A stretch of DNA of 64,000 nt from Omphiscola glabra (GCA_964017045.1 OZ024794.1:20901316-20965315), one strand, 5' to 3'; positions 36,201 to 44,029 are shown, counted from the first letter of the stretch. Notes: generated by a model not told the origin, from the letters alone. A program made the numbers and translations.

Positions 36201-38041
36201 TCCTCAACCTTTCTACACTAAGCCATAGATTCGCGTCCCGGTGCATGCCCGCATGGAACATGGACCACCCTAATGGATGAATGGAGCTGAGACTTGTAGC
36301 CATCAACCTCCTTACAACGCGCGTGAGTTCGTGACATAGAGTCGAGGAATTCGGGACAGACATAACTTCTCATACTCGCACACAACAGAGCAAACCACAA
36401 GTCGGGACAGACATACCTTCTCATACTCTCACACAACAGAGCAAACCACAAGCATTGCTCCTCTATCTTCATTACATACTTGAATGGCTATTATAAAGGT
36501 TCATGCTATGGCCTGGCTGTAAGGGTTGTTAACTAAATAACTTGGACAAAATTGAATTTAACCCCACCCCCCACACACAATCTTACTTAGCCTTCCATGA
36601 TAATTCCATAAAGAAAATAAAAATCTTGATCACTTGTGCGGACCGTGGTCTTCCCCCCCCCCCCCCCCCCACATTGTTGCTACCCATTTATTTCCCACAC
36701 AATAGATCCACAGCCCTCCCAACAATGTCGGGGCACACCAAGCTCTGACATCTCATGTACATTAAGTTGTTCCGTCTCCTCGGCGTTTTATAGCATTTTT
36801 GGAGCCTGCTGCCATTGTCTTGGGTTCTGGGCCTGACCCGTACGTCCTCGCCGGTGCCCCCCCCCCCCCAAACCTCTATTTTATTTCTCAACCATGACTT
36901 TTTGGTTTTCTGTTCCCGATAAATAGGCCTATGGCTCAACGAATGACGTTACTCAATGAATTTTTAACAACTTTTATGTCTCATTTGAAACATTTTGATA
37001 TACTTTGAACACCTCTAATTCTAATGAGATATCTTTTCCGACTCCGACCTAGTTAAAAAATAAATCTACTCCCCGACCGTTCTATTGCTCCCGTAGTGTG
37101 AATCTAATATGTCGCTAATGCCCTAATCCCAGCATATTAATGTACCCGCCTAGGCAGATATGGCATGTGACAAGTTGCTTGGCACTGAGAATGTTGGCTG
37201 GCAATAAATTAATAATTTACAGATTCTTCTCCTTGGCAGTCACGCTTACTGTGTGGTGATTACTTGTCGCCCTCCCCCACCCCCTTAATTCCATTGTTGT
37301 TTCTTAACCAAGCTAAGAACGGGCAAGTGTCTTAGTATGTGCATGCCACAACGTGATGTCTACCAATGTTGACTTTTGGGCGGCTCCAGGGGTGGGCACG
37401 TGTCCTCCCCTTTATGAATGTGGATATTCCTATGGGATAATAACCCCAACTTCTCTGTATTTTGTTACAGGTCTGCCACTGCATGATACATATGTAGTTT
37501 TTTTGTAGCATCTGCTGACCTAATGTCCAGTTATAGCTCAGCCACATCATGACACACATAGCATCTGCTGACCTAGTGTCCAGTTATAGATCTGTCACAT
37601 CAGGGCACATGTAGCATCTGCTGACCTAGTGTCCAGTTATAGATCTGCCACATCATGACACACATAGCATCTGCTGACCTAGTGTCCAGTTATAGATCTG
37701 CCACATCATGACACACGTAGCATCTGCTTACCTAGTGACCAGTTATAGGTCTGCCACTGCATGACGCGTGTAACATCTACTGACCTAGTGTCCAGTTATA
37801 GTGTTGTGTTGTTCTTGTGGCCTTTTGCTTTTGAAAAAAAAAAAGTAATTAAAATGATCAATTTCATTAATTTGTGAAATAAGGTCAAAATTCATAATTT
37901 TTTCCTCTCAAATGTATATTCATTTTAATAATTTCTTTTTTGTTGTTGTTTTTTTGTTTTCAGATTGAAACAGCCAAACTGGAGCCTGAAATTCAGAAAG
38001 CCACAAAAGATGCAGTGTTGTTGTACAACAAAGGGTTATAG
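12150..38041 (+). CDS. SFXN5: Sideroflexin-5, complete, 12 coding exons
   Basis: Spliced CDS: join(12150..12209, 19910..19978, 20551..20655, 21919..21973, 22396..22421, 23442..23552, 24637..24702, 25856..25946, 26522..26637, 28238..28323, 28958..29075, 37964..38041); 326 residues plus TAG, against about 340 in human SFXN5. Sideroflexins are multi-pass mitochondrial inner-membrane carriers; SFXN1 carries serine, and SFXN5 has been linked to citrate and other small acids. Motifs seen: [10 protein letters not shown] (11-20), HPDT (82-85), [13 protein letters not shown] (126-138), RFVPFPAVA (187-195), [16 protein letters not shown] (245-260) and C-terminal YNKGL (322-326). Hydrophobic segments lie near 98-112, 149-171, 188-205, 244-260 and 276-295. 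[13 protein letters not shown] and NRNATKPTP identify the SFXN5 branch. No cleavable presequence is expected or seen. Start: first in-frame ATG after an upstream stop, context ACAATGG. Every intron is GT-AG; introns 1 and 11 are 7.7 and 8.9 kb. Confidence 0.95.
13194..13380 (+). mobile_element. SPIN-like hAT MITE, diverged copy
   Basis: Begins CAGCGGTTCTCAACCTG and ends GATTGAGAACCACTG, with the internal block GGGGTCACCACAACATGAGG. These are the ends of the SPIN (OposCharlie3-like) hAT family. A better copy is at 63199-63395. A clean TSD is not seen here. A run of 23 C residues follows at 13421-13443. Confidence 0.75.
14510..15787 (-). pseudogene. 5'-truncated LINE, reverse transcriptase and tail
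   Basis: The minus strand encodes, in order, [15 protein letters not shown] (near 15715-15765), [34 protein letters not shown] with the catalytic FADD box (near 15440), the thumb and 'LYACEYWTL' region (14936-15226), and [13 protein letters not shown] (near 14780). Frames change at several places and stops occur, so it is inactive. A (CAT)n run near 14648-14662 may be the microsatellite tail. The 5' end stops near 15787, as expected for truncated target-primed reverse transcription. It is a different family from the LINE at 10.6 kb. Clade not assigned. Confidence 0.88.
15788..16072 (-). pseudogene. Gypsy-like LTR retrotransposon fragment, end of protease region
   Basis: The minus-strand frame of 94 codons reads [20 protein letters not shown] then [13 protein letters not shown] and [10 protein letters not shown]. 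The [12 protein letters not shown] block followed by 'CAVTRAM' is typical of the segment after the aspartic protease in aquatic-animal Gypsy polyproteins. Only this piece is present, with no LTRs, RT or integrase. It abuts the truncated LINE and lies within the 3.6-kb TIR element. Confidence 0.65.
16149..16920. other. SFXN5 intron 1, AT-rich, no gene
   Basis: Only a short C-rich stretch near 16700-16840, containing GGGCCATCCATAAAGGATGT, looks like a dispersed repeat. Nothing else is supported. Confidence 0.5.
17266..18477 (+). repeat. 28-bp minisatellite, ~43 copies
   Basis: Units read CATGGACGCCCTTCAGACAC plus CCCTGGCC. Two positions vary repeatedly (GGACGCC or GGAGGCC; CACCCCT or CACCTCT), and a few units have GGCACAT or GTCCCAT. 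GGACGCC units cluster at the left end and GGAGGCC units at the right, a gradient of homogenised subtypes. The period is not a multiple of three and no unit contains a stop, so all three + frames stay open for over 400 codons. These frames are artefacts. Confidence 0.95.
18680..18903 (-). pseudogene. piggyBac transposase N-terminal relic
   Basis: Starts at ATG (18903, minus strand) with [15 protein letters not shown]. After a frameshift it continues as [20 protein letters not shown] and then [19 protein letters not shown]. An acidic, Asp/Ser/Glu-rich N-terminus next to the TIR is typical of piggyBac transposases. Broken and truncated. Confidence 0.65.
19910..19978 (+). CDS. SFXN5: SFXN5 coding exon 2
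   Basis: Residues 21-43 ([20 protein letters not shown] then TTS), phase 0 at both ends, acceptor TTTAG|AGC, donor TCT|GTAAGT. The last 29 bases of the exon and the donor are repeated twice more in the intron (see 19950-20132). Only the first donor keeps the frame. Confidence 0.93.
19950..20132 (+). repeat. 61-bp triplication covering the end of SFXN5 exon 2 and its donor
   Basis: Three direct copies (19950-20010, 20011-20071, 20072-20132), each with the last 29 exon bases (starting TAGACCCAAGGACTC) and the donor GTAAGT. Copies 2 and 3 read GTAAGTGG against GTAAGTGT in the first. Using donor 2 or 3 would add 61 or 122 bases and shift the frame. Confidence 0.95.
20551..20655 (+). CDS. SFXN5: SFXN5 coding exon 3
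   Basis: Residues 44-78, including [20 protein letters not shown] and KAQKIKQ. Phase 0 at both ends, acceptor TTTTAG|AGT, donor CAA|GTGAGC. Confidence 0.95.
21263..21640 (+). repeat. Dispersed repeat in SFXN5 intron 3
   Basis: CGAGCTGAAACTTGGCACAT matches 9648-9667. The later GGGACATTAGAATATTAATA resembles stretches near 8293 and 27588. The family is unknown; TIRs were not found. Confidence 0.45.
21919..21973 (+). CDS. SFXN5: SFXN5 coding exon 4
   Basis: Residues 79-96 and the first base of codon 97. Contains [15 protein letters not shown]; the HPDT signature is diagnostic of sideroflexins. Donor G|GTACCC, phase 1. Confidence 0.95.
22089..22310 (+). repeat. ~53-bp tandem repeat, 4 copies (SFXN5 intron 4)
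   Basis: Units contain GTAGAAATGTCATCAATTCT and CTCTAGCCATGGTTGAACTA; the last unit is diverged. It ends ~85 bases before micro-exon 5. Confidence 0.85.
22396..22421 (+). CDS. SFXN5: SFXN5 coding exon 5 (26-base micro-exon)
   Basis: Completes G97 and encodes FVPFGSFI, the start of the first hydrophobic segment. Acceptor TTTCAG|GA, donor ATC|GTGAGT. At 26 bases it is a micro-exon, supported by phase 1 entry, phase 0 exit and alignment to 'MSGYIPFGTPI' of the family. Confidence 0.9.
22540..22718 (+). repeat. 17-bp minisatellite, ~10 copies (SFXN5 intron 5)
   Basis: GAAGCTCTGGGTACAAT units with scattered substitutions and one insertion near 22583. Confidence 0.9.
23051..23372 (+). repeat. 24-bp minisatellite, ~13 copies (SFXN5 intron 5)
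   Basis: Units of CATCATGTAGGCCCATCTTA plus CAGC. Both strands stay open because the period is a multiple of three (SYSHHVGP on +). It ends about 70 bases before exon 6. Confidence 0.95.
23442..23552 (+). CDS. SFXN5: SFXN5 coding exon 6
   Basis: Residues 106-142, [10 protein letters not shown] through ANRNATK, with the invariant [20 protein letters not shown] core. Phase 0 at both ends, donor AAG|GTAATT. Confidence 0.97.
23738..24303. mobile_element. hAT-type MITE with exact TSD (SFXN5 intron 6)
   Basis: 566 bases with 15-base perfect TIRs, TAGTGATGGGACGAT at the left and its reverse complement at the right end. It is flanked by the exact 8-base duplication CTATTTAC (23730-23737 and 24304-24311). 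Subterminal regions are rich in ATCGGAATCG-like motifs, possible transposase-binding repeats. No coding capacity. Confidence 0.92.
24637..24702 (+). CDS. SFXN5: SFXN5 coding exon 7
   Basis: Residues 143-164 ([20 protein letters not shown] then IA), start of a transmembrane helix that continues in exon 8. Phase 0, acceptor TTACAG|CCG, donor GCA|GTAAGT. Confidence 0.96.
24766..25583 (+). repeat. 24-bp minisatellite, ~34 copies (SFXN5 intron 7)
   Basis: Units read GATTGCCACCTATTGGTGAT plus GTAC, very homogeneous, with GTAC/GTAT and ATTGG/ATCGG variants. Open on both strands (PPIGDVRL on +), hence long false ORFs. It begins ~60 bases after the exon 7 donor. Confidence 0.96.
25856..25946 (+). CDS. 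SFXN5: SFXN5 coding exon 8
   Basis: Residues 165-194 plus the first base of codon 195. Contains [12 protein letters not shown], the RFVPFPAVA signature. Acceptor CACAG|GTG, donor TAG|GTGAGT, phase 1. Confidence 0.96.
26522..26637 (+). CDS. SFXN5: SFXN5 coding exon 9
   Basis: Completes A195 and encodes residues 196-233, including [20 protein letters not shown] and the loop [18 protein letters not shown]. Acceptor follows a long T tract ending CTAG; donor AAG|GTATTT. Confidence 0.96.
27175..27330. mobile_element. Short TIR element (SFXN5 intron 9)
   Basis: Termini CAGACCTGTTTAC and GTAAACAGGTCTG are exact inverted repeats 156 bases end to end, with internal GTACGATTTT motifs in both orientations. 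hAT-like ends are likely, but I found no clear TSD. Confidence 0.7.
27410..27870. other. GC-rich island of unknown origin in SFXN5 intron 9
   Basis: About 450 bases with clearly higher GC than the intron around it and several CpGs, with sharp edges. It contains GATATTAGAATGTTAATGCA, resembling dispersed repeats near 8293 and 21510, so it is probably a transposon or SINE-like insertion. Open frames on both strands (27547-27870, 27630-27857) show no recognisable domain. Confidence 0.5.
28238..28323 (+). CDS. SFXN5: SFXN5 coding exon 10
   Basis: Residues 234-261 plus two bases of codon 262. Contains [20 protein letters not shown], the proline-rich membrane segment typical of sideroflexins. Donor AA|GTGAGT, phase 2. 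Confidence 0.96.
28958..29075 (+). CDS. SFXN5: SFXN5 coding exon 11
   Basis: Completes K262 and encodes 263-301. The last membrane segment is [20 protein letters not shown], followed by FPQYSE. Acceptor TTTCAG|A, donor GAG|GTAAGC, phase 0. Confidence 0.96.
29288..29371 (+). repeat. 42-bp direct duplication (SFXN5 intron 11)
   Basis: CAAGTTGTACTTTGGAGGAA followed by TTAAACCGTCT occurs twice, 42 bases apart. Confidence 0.9.
29622..29692 (+). repeat. 18-bp tandem repeat, 4 copies
   Basis: CCTTTTATTTTGTCAGGC units, pyrimidine-rich, in SFXN5 intron 11. Confidence 0.85.
30372..30740 (+). repeat. 17-bp minisatellite, ~21 copies
   Basis: TCTCTTGTTTCCGTGGA units. TTTCCG units dominate the left half and TTTCTG units the right half; some right-hand units are shortened. 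Open on both strands in several frames. SFXN5 intron 11. Confidence 0.93.
31740..32060 (+). repeat. ~20-bp degenerate repeat (GGGTTGGATAACTCT), split by an insertion
   Basis: GGGTTGGATAAATCTAAGAA-type units occur at 31745-31815 and again at 31975-32055. Between them lies the Penelope-like fragment at 31855-31975, so that fragment probably inserted into an existing array. Confidence 0.7.
31855..31975 (-). mobile_element. Penelope-like element terminus with hammerhead-like motif
   Basis: The minus strand reads GCTGATGAAGGCTTCCTGCC then GACACGTTCGTTGTTTTGTTG. CTGATGA, a short GGC/GCC stem and a GA[A/C]A box resemble the hammerhead ribozyme at Penelope-like element ends, although GAAA is GACA here, so cleavage is doubtful. 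A related copy lies at 48359-48470 in the same orientation. Confidence 0.5.
32170..33283 (+). repeat. 38-bp minisatellite, ~29 copies
   Basis: Units of CTGTAATGTGATCTCCTCCA plus ATGACACTAAACACTTTT. Two positions switch between units (CTAAACAC/CTAGACAC and CTTTTCTG/CTGTTCTG). The CTGTTCTG variants recur at irregular multi-unit intervals, and a CCACTGACA variant occurs twice in similar company, suggesting segmental duplication within the array. SFXN5 intron 11, preceded by a C/A homopolymer block at 32127-32155. Confidence 0.95.
33290..34555. other. SFXN5 intron 11, unique-looking DNA
   Basis: No coding exon or TIR element is supported. Contains a G run at 34097-34108. The minus-strand frame at 33957-34232 has no recognisable domain. 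Confidence 0.5.
34560..34818 (+). repeat. ~30-bp minisatellite, ~8 copies, with variable C runs
   Basis: CTGTCTACACCTCTGTTGTT followed by C runs of 5 to 11. The variable C runs make the period uneven (about 28-35). Confidence 0.88.
34861..35012 (+). mobile_element. SPIN-like hAT MITE, 5' truncated
   Basis: Contains AGGGGTCTCCTAAGACCATC and, near the end, ATTAAAGGGTCGCGGCATTA followed by GAAGGTTGAGAACCA. These align with the second part of the copy at 63199-63395. The left terminus is missing. Confidence 0.75.
35215..36034 (+). repeat. 40-bp minisatellite, ~20 copies
   Basis: Units of GATTTTAGCATGGATACTGG plus GAGTGGACATTGGTGTGGTT, with variants GGGAG/AGGAG, TGGTGT/TGGCGT/TGGCTT and CATGG/CAAGG. 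SFXN5 intron 11. Confidence 0.96.
36352..36453 (+). repeat. 51-bp direct duplication
   Basis: CGGGACAGACATAACTTCTC and the bases after it are repeated 51 bases later with two substitutions. SFXN5 intron 11. Confidence 0.9.
37500..37805 (+). repeat. 53-bp tandem repeat, ~5 copies
   Basis: Units contain TAGCATCTGCTGACCTAGTG and TCCAGTTATAGATCTGCCAC. The array ends ~160 bases before SFXN5 exon 12. Confidence 0.9.
37964..38041 (+). CDS. SFXN5: SFXN5 terminal coding exon 12
   Basis: Residues 302-326, [16 protein letters not shown] then AVLLYNKGL and TAG (38039-38041). The IETxxLEPEI and YNKGL blocks are the usual end of SFXN5. The acceptor TTTTCAG follows a T/G-rich tract, 8.9 kb from exon 11. 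Confidence 0.96.
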   Translation: METAKLEPEIQKATKDAVLLYNKGL

Positions 38042-39705
38042 AGTAGATCAGTGTTTTTGTACAAGGGGTTAGAGAGTATATTTCTAATCGCCCTAAATGT
38101 ATTCTGAACAATACAACGTTTTATATTTTTTTTTAAAATGGATCTTTATGTAACCAGTCAATAGATAAAACTTGTCTTGTAATGTGCTACTATAATTTTA
38201 TGTAGGTTTACTTTTATCAAACTTGTGCAACTGTCACCTGTTATTTACAATATGTTGCTGATAATTTTTGTACTTACTTCTTAATCTTTAACTGATATAC
38301 ACTTTGAATATTTGCTGGTTGATGTATCTGGAGATCATCTTAATTTCTGAGCTGCCATAGTTTGCCTCAAGTCTTGTCTGTGATGAGTCCGGCCTTTAAT
38401 TGATTGTGTTGTTATTTACCTTGGTGCTGTGTGCTCATTTATTTCAATTCCTACTGAACTGTTTACAGATTTTGATAATGAACTTTAATTGTTCACTGGT
38501 CCTCTTATTTTTGGAGGTACAAGGCTGTTTTAATGGAATGAACATTTTTGATATCATTTTTGATTTAGTAAGTCTCAGCCAATCAGAAACGTACATTTAC
38601 AATAGTATAAGTGCAAGCATCTTGTGTGTGTTGTGTGTCAAAAAAATATTTGTGAAATTTAGGATTAATAAATCATTTCTACTTGGGGAAGGCAAAGGTC
38701 ATTTAAGCTGAGGAAAGTTATATAAACATACGCAACTGTCAGGAACACGTGGCTGTCAAGGTGTGGGCCAGGTGCAACTGCCAGGCAACACGTGGCTGTC
38801 AAGGTGTGTACCAAGCATACATTTTGATATCAACATACATCCATGAGTTGTACCGAAATCAATTGCTTCCAAATCATGTGTATTGACTTACGTTTTTTCT
38901 TAGTTTTGTGTCTAGAGTTCCCATACCCCAAAAAAATGTTTATATGAGAAAGTTTTCAATTCTGACTTGCATGCCACTTAACACAAATTGGACTGAACGA
39001 TTTTTGTTGTCATTATTTAAACTTATTATTGAAAGTTTTTTTTTTTACCCATAATTTTTTTTTTAGATCAAATAGTTTACTTGCAAAAGCTATTTTTATA
39101 TTCAAAATCATCTTCTTGATAAACTTCTAGTCAGCCTGCTTCAACCTCTCACTACTGCAATGTAGTTCCTACACAACTTTTCTGATATCTAGAAATGTCA
39201 TTGAATTCATTGGACCTAATGCACTGCATTTACGATGTGACAATACCTGCTTCATACAACTAAACATGTCTCGATGAAAGACACTATCAAGGAATCAACT
39301 GATGTTGAAAGAATGTTTCCTTTTGTTAGGTATTCAAATGATCTTCATTTTGTGCCCGCATTTAAAATTATTTGGGGAACTGCCTATACGTAATGGGGAC
39401 TTGGATCTTTGATCTATAGAGCTTTGATCAATGGTGCATTTTAGATTATTTAGTAGTTTATTTTATATTTTATTCTGGGTGCATAACTGGCTGACAATTC
39501 AAACATCTTGAGGTTGACAGATGTTGTTGTTGCTATCAAAGGATAGGTTACTCTGCCCATTTCTGCCATGGGATAAACTGATGATCACAGACTGGTTTAG
39601 AGCTGTACTCTCTAATGTTAAAGAGTAGAGACATAGTTGTATATCTGTACATTTATAATGCTGAAATTGTTTTATAAATAAAACCGTTACAAGCTGCAAG
39701 CACTC
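38042..39705 (+). other. SFXN5 3' UTR (probable)
   Basis: Unique AT-rich DNA after the stop codon with no further coding potential. It contains AATAAA at 38667-38672 and at 39677-39682, giving two plausible mRNA ends. A short duplication, CACGTGGCTGTCAAGGTGTG, occurs twice near 38746-38806. The minisatellite at 39845 starts beyond the second signal. Confidence 0.55.
39677..39682 (+). terminator. Candidate polyadenylation signal AATAAA (distal)
   Basis: AATAAA in TTTATAAATAAAACCG, the last canonical hexamer before the next repeat array. The alternative is 38667-38672. Confidence 0.45.
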
Positions 39706-39844
39706 TGAATAGTGTTACACTGCAATTGCAAGTGTTTGAAATCTTCCCCCCCCCCCTTCCCCTCAGCGTAACATTGAAACAAACTTAGTTCATTTCTATT
39801 TTCATTTGACAGCTGTTCCAATGTTTTAAAAGAAACACTTTTCT

Positions 39845-40190
39845 CAAGACTATTCCTCATAGATACAAGACTATTCCTCATAGACACAAGACTATTCCTC
39901 ATAGATACAAGACTATTCCTCATAGATACAAGACTATTCCTCATAGATACAAGACTATTCCTCATAGATACAAGACTATTCCTCATAGATACAAGACTAT
40001 TCCTCTTAGATACAAGAATATTCCTTTTAGATACAAGACTATTCCTCATAGATACAAGACTATTCCTCATAGATACAAGACTATTCCTCATAGATACAAG
40101 ACTATTCCTCATAGATACAAGACTATTCCTCATAGATACAAGACTATTCCTCGTAGATACAAGACTATTCCTCATAGATACAAGACTAAC
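39845..40190 (-). repeat. 21-bp minisatellite, ~16 copies
   Basis: ACTATTCCTCATAGATACAA plus G. The period is a multiple of three, so the minus strand stays open (RNSLVSM repeated). Not a gene. Confidence 0.95.
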
Positions 40191-40240
40191 AACCTTTGAT
40201 AAACTCCACACTTTATTTTCTGTCATATTTATTTTTTCCC

Positions 40241-40450
40241 CACATATTTGGCCACATATGTTTGGACCTCCTTTTAGTACCTATTTGGCCACATATGTTT
40301 GGACCTCCTTGTAGTACATATTTGGCCACATATGTTTGGACCTCCTTGTAGTACATATTTGGCCACATATGTTTGGACCTCCTTGTAGTACATATTTGGC
40401 CACATATGTTTGGACCTCCTTGTAGTACATATTTGGCCACATATGTTTGG
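40241..40450 (+). repeat. 37-bp minisatellite, ~6 copies
   Basis: Units contain TTTGGCCACATATGTTTGGA and CCTCCTTGTAGTACATA; the first unit is variant. It starts ~50 bases after the 21-bp array. Confidence 0.93.
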
Positions 40451-40822
40451 TACTTAAGATTAAAAAGCAGACCTCAAGATGGTACGACAGTTATAGGAGT
40501 TGATGTCCTACTGGAATACAATTTTAGCCTGCAGCCGGAAACGATTTTTATGTTCATGTATGTCTTATTTTCACAATGATTTTCAGAGAATATAATTTTG
40601 TATGAAGAGAATTGAAATTGCGAATTGATATGAAGTACAATAAAATATACATTTGTACATTCCCATGGTTTTCATTGTGTCGGGTTGTTACTATTTGTAA
40701 CGCTAAAGGCGGAATGTTCAATCAGAAAGTTATCAAGTTATCATATCAGTTGTTTCGGGACTGCACACAAGAGATTAAATTAATATGTATACAAACCGTC
40801 TACTTGATTTTAAGGGATGACA

Positions 40823-41048
40823 TGGTGGGGGTGGACTTAATCTTTCATATAAAAGATGTGTTGGTTTGGGAAGGGGGGAGGTGCACTTAAGCTTTCATAT
40901 AAAAGATGTGTTGGTTTGGGGGGGGGGGGGGAAATTAAGCTTTCATATAAAAGATGTGATCGTTGGGGGGGGGGGGGGTTTAATCTTTCATATAATAGAT
41001 TTGGGGATGGACTTAAGCTTGCATATAAAAGATGTGTTGGGGGCTCAC
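40823..41048 (+). repeat. ~50-bp tandem repeat with long G runs, 5 copies
   Basis: AGCTTTCATATAAAAGATGT followed by G runs up to 13 (for example 40917-40930 and 40965-40977). The G runs differ in length between units. Confidence 0.85.
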
Positions 41049-41364
41049 TAAATTTTCTCACAACGGTAAGGGAGAGGGTGGATTCCGTCTTGTGTGTCAT
41101 TACTGGACTCGGGTGACATGTGATAGGTCAGTTTATCATACACGTTTCTGGGAGCATTGATGGGAGGTGTATGAATTGAGGGGGGTCTGTTTCTCTTGAT
41201 TGATCTGATTGGTACATGGGCTTCCACAGTACCGTTGAACCATCTTCAAAGCATTCAACAGCAGTACAAATATATGTATATTAAAAACGACAATCGAAAA
41301 AAATGTCTTACTGTGAATTATGACTTTTACATCTTAATAAATCGCAAATAATAATCCTCTAGGT

Positions 41365-41560
41365 CAGGCCTGCATAACTCATAATGTAAGTGGGTCACAA
41401 TACTTTATGAAAAACTTGTGCGGGCCGGAAGAAAATAGGACGGGGGGGGGGGGGGGGGGGCTTTAAGAAAATTGTGTTAAACAAAGAATAGTTCTTAACT
41501 TCGCGGGCCGCAAAGTGGATGATGGCGGGTCGCAAACGGATCGTATGTTGTGCAGGCCTG
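41365..41560. mobile_element. hAT-type MITE with exact 8-bp TSD
   Basis: 196 bases. Left end CAGGCCTGCATAAC, right end GTTGTGCAGGCCTG (inverted, one mismatch). Flanked by the exact duplication CTCTAGGT at 41357-41364 and 41561-41568. An internal run of 19 G residues lies at 41442-41460. No coding capacity. Confidence 0.92.
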
Positions 41561-42505
41561 CTCTAGGTATGGAGTATAATGATATGTTCAATAGGCGCAC
41601 ACAATAAAATTCCCAGAAGTTAGCACTAATTGAACTTCTTATAAAGTGGGTCACTTGAATTTGAATGCATGTTTTTTTTCAAATAACTTTGGTAAATGAG
41701 AAGTTCGCATATTGCGTCCGCCATTGTTTGGCGGTTTATTTCTGGAGCGCAATATTTTTGCAATTAATTTTTCTAAAAAGCGCTAAATCTCCCCCCGATT
41801 TGTAACTACCGCCATATTTTAGAAGACAATTTCATTTAAAAAAAAAAAAAAATAATGAAACAAATGTTTTGTGACAGGTGCATGGTTTCGAATGATGGAG
41901 TTACCTACACCTTGCTCATGCAGGTACAAGATTACCACCCCTTCCTCGCGCTGTTGCAGGGCTTAGGTGCCCATCATTCTACAATTCACCATTTAATATC
42001 ATACCAGACAATCAAATCAATTAAGTGTATCTTTGCTTAGCCCGTGAAATTACATTTTATCTTTTTTTTTCTTTTTTTTTTGTGTTGATAGAGCTGTGAC
42101 TCGCATGCTATGCAGTGTAATCCTGCAGCACAGTTTGAGCAATCAATTTAAATAGAAAGGTATTATTGATAACTGCGGGAGCATAATATATTCCCACGCA
42201 CATGTATGTTAGATGATTACAGTGTGGTTAAATATAATGTATAGTACAAAGGTTACCTGAGACTGAAATAACCTACAGAGATGGAAGTTTGAAACGCTTT
42301 CAATGTGTTTTAGCATACAATTTAAATGAGTTGAGTACGGGCCGCTGAAATGACGCCATTTAAGGGACAAGGCTAAAAATACATCTTGAACTTTTAAAAA
42401 GATAATCTAGGTCATCCAACGACCCGTTGATCAGTGATGCGAGCTGGGCGCCTTGACCTTTTCACTTTCATATATACGCCTATAATATAGAGCTCGATCC
42501 AAATA

Positions 42506-42539
<34 letters not shown>

Positions 42540-42560
42540 TTTGTGTGCATCACTAAAACC

Positions 42561-42803
42561 CCAGCGGAAAACGGCTTAAAGGCAGACCTAGGCTTAGATG
42601 GATGGATGATGACCTAGGCTTAGATGGATGGATGATGACCTAGGCTTAGATGGATGGATGATGACCTAGGCTTAGATGGATGGATTATGTGGGAAAAGAT
42701 AAAAAAACTGGGATTCCCAGCATGGAAAAGAAAAGCATTGGCATTAGTTAGGTCTGAGTGGAAGGAACTTGTGAGGCAGGCCAAAGCCCTACACGGGCTG
42801 TAG
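42561..42803 (+). pseudogene. LINE ORF2 C-terminal tail with an internal 26-bp expansion
   Basis: The + strand encodes SGKRLKGRPRLRWMDD, then a tandem repeat, then MWEKIKKLGFPAWKRKALAL, VRSEWKELVRQAKALHGL and a stop at 42801-42803. GRPRLRWMD followed by 'W..LV..AKALHG' and a stop is the usual end of a LINE ORF2. A (GATA)n tail follows at 42812-42830, as expected of a microsatellite-tailed LINE. 5' truncated. Confidence 0.82.
42585..42688 (+). repeat. 26-bp tandem repeat inside the LINE ORF, 4 copies
   Basis: GACCTAGGCTTAGATGGATG plus GATGAT, at 42585, 42611, 42637 and 42663. The unit is exactly the LINE codons for RPRLRWMDD, and the normal LINE sequence resumes after the last unit. Confidence 0.92.
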
Positions 42804-43134
42804 CGCCACAGTGATAGATGGATAGATAGATATATATATTATTATGGTTCTTGAACCTGTTGTTAAATGACAAGAGTTTGAAATAAAAATTAATTTAATT
42901 AAATGTCAAGGATTTGAAGAAACAAGAGCCTGTATGTGGGAGGTGGCGGGCATCCACAGACAACAGCTGGTAGTTAAGGTTTTTTGGTCAAAATGTTATG
43001 TGGATACTCTTTCATTCATCGATATCTAATTGTGTAAATCGAATGGTGTCATTGGACTTAAACCAGTGGCGTAACTAACGTTATTGCTACGAGCCAAGCT
43101 TTTTGCCGCCCACTTTCAAGGACCCCCCCCCCCC

Positions 43135-43166
<32 letters not shown>

Positions 43167-43184
43167 AACCCACTCAGCAGTTGA

Positions 43185-43795
43185 CGCATATGCGATACAT
43201 GATACAATATGATAAACAGTAGGGTGACCAGTGTCCCGGTACATGATACAATATGATAAACAGTAGGGTGACCAGTGTCCCGGTACGTGATACAATATGA
43301 TAAACAGTAGGTCGACCAGTGTCCCGATAATGATACAATATGATACACAGTAGGTCAACCAATGCCCCGATGCATGATACACGGTAGGTCAACCAGTGCC
43401 CCGATACATGAAACACAGTAGATCAACCAGTGCCCCGATACATGAAACACAGTAGGTCAACCAATGCCCCGATACATGAAACACAGTAGGTCAACCAATG
43501 CCCCGATACATGAAACACAGTAGGTCAACCAGTGCCCCGATACATGAAACACAGGTCAACCAGTGCCCCGATACATGATACACGGTAGGTCAACCAATGC
43601 CCCGATGCATGATACAATATGATCAACTGTAGGGTGACCAGTGTCCCGATACATGATACAATATGATACACGGTAGGTCGACCAGTGCCCCGATACATGA
43701 TACAATATGATATGATACACGGTAGGTCGACCAGTGTCCCGATACATGATACAATATGATACACAGTAGGTCAACCAGTTGCCCACTAAATGATA
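43185..43795 (-). repeat. 44-bp / 33-bp compound minisatellite
   Basis: Long units contain ACATGATACAATATGATAAA and CAGTAGGTCGACCAGTGTCC. In the middle (about 43365-43555), shorter ~33-bp units lack the ATACAATATG part. The two unit types share the core GTAGGTCAACCAGTGCCCCG. Preceded by a C13/A28 homopolymer block at 43122-43165. Confidence 0.9.
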
Positions 43796-44029
43796 TAGTG
43801 TGATGCACAGCGGCCTGGACCTCACCGCTCAGCAAGGCAGGGTTCTTGGAGTTCCTACACAAACAGATTGAATGCCAGGAGGGCCACCGGTGCCAAATTT
43901 GGGAGCAATCAACATCCATCCTTGTACACGTCACTGAGAGATCTGTCGTTACCGACAACTTAACGGTGTCTCAGTTGCCGAGCCAGAAAATGACTTTTGA
44001 TTCGCACATGATTTAAATCGTGGGAAGTA

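Noticed and set aside
39687..40226. 179-codon minus frame (RNSLVSM repeats)
   Set aside because: A 21-bp array with no stop; no domain and no conserved flanks.
43055..43110. CCAGTGGCGTAACTAACG as a transposon end like that at 61268
   Set aside because: The motif matches the TIR of the 61.3-kb element, but no partner end or TSD was found; at most a solo fragment.
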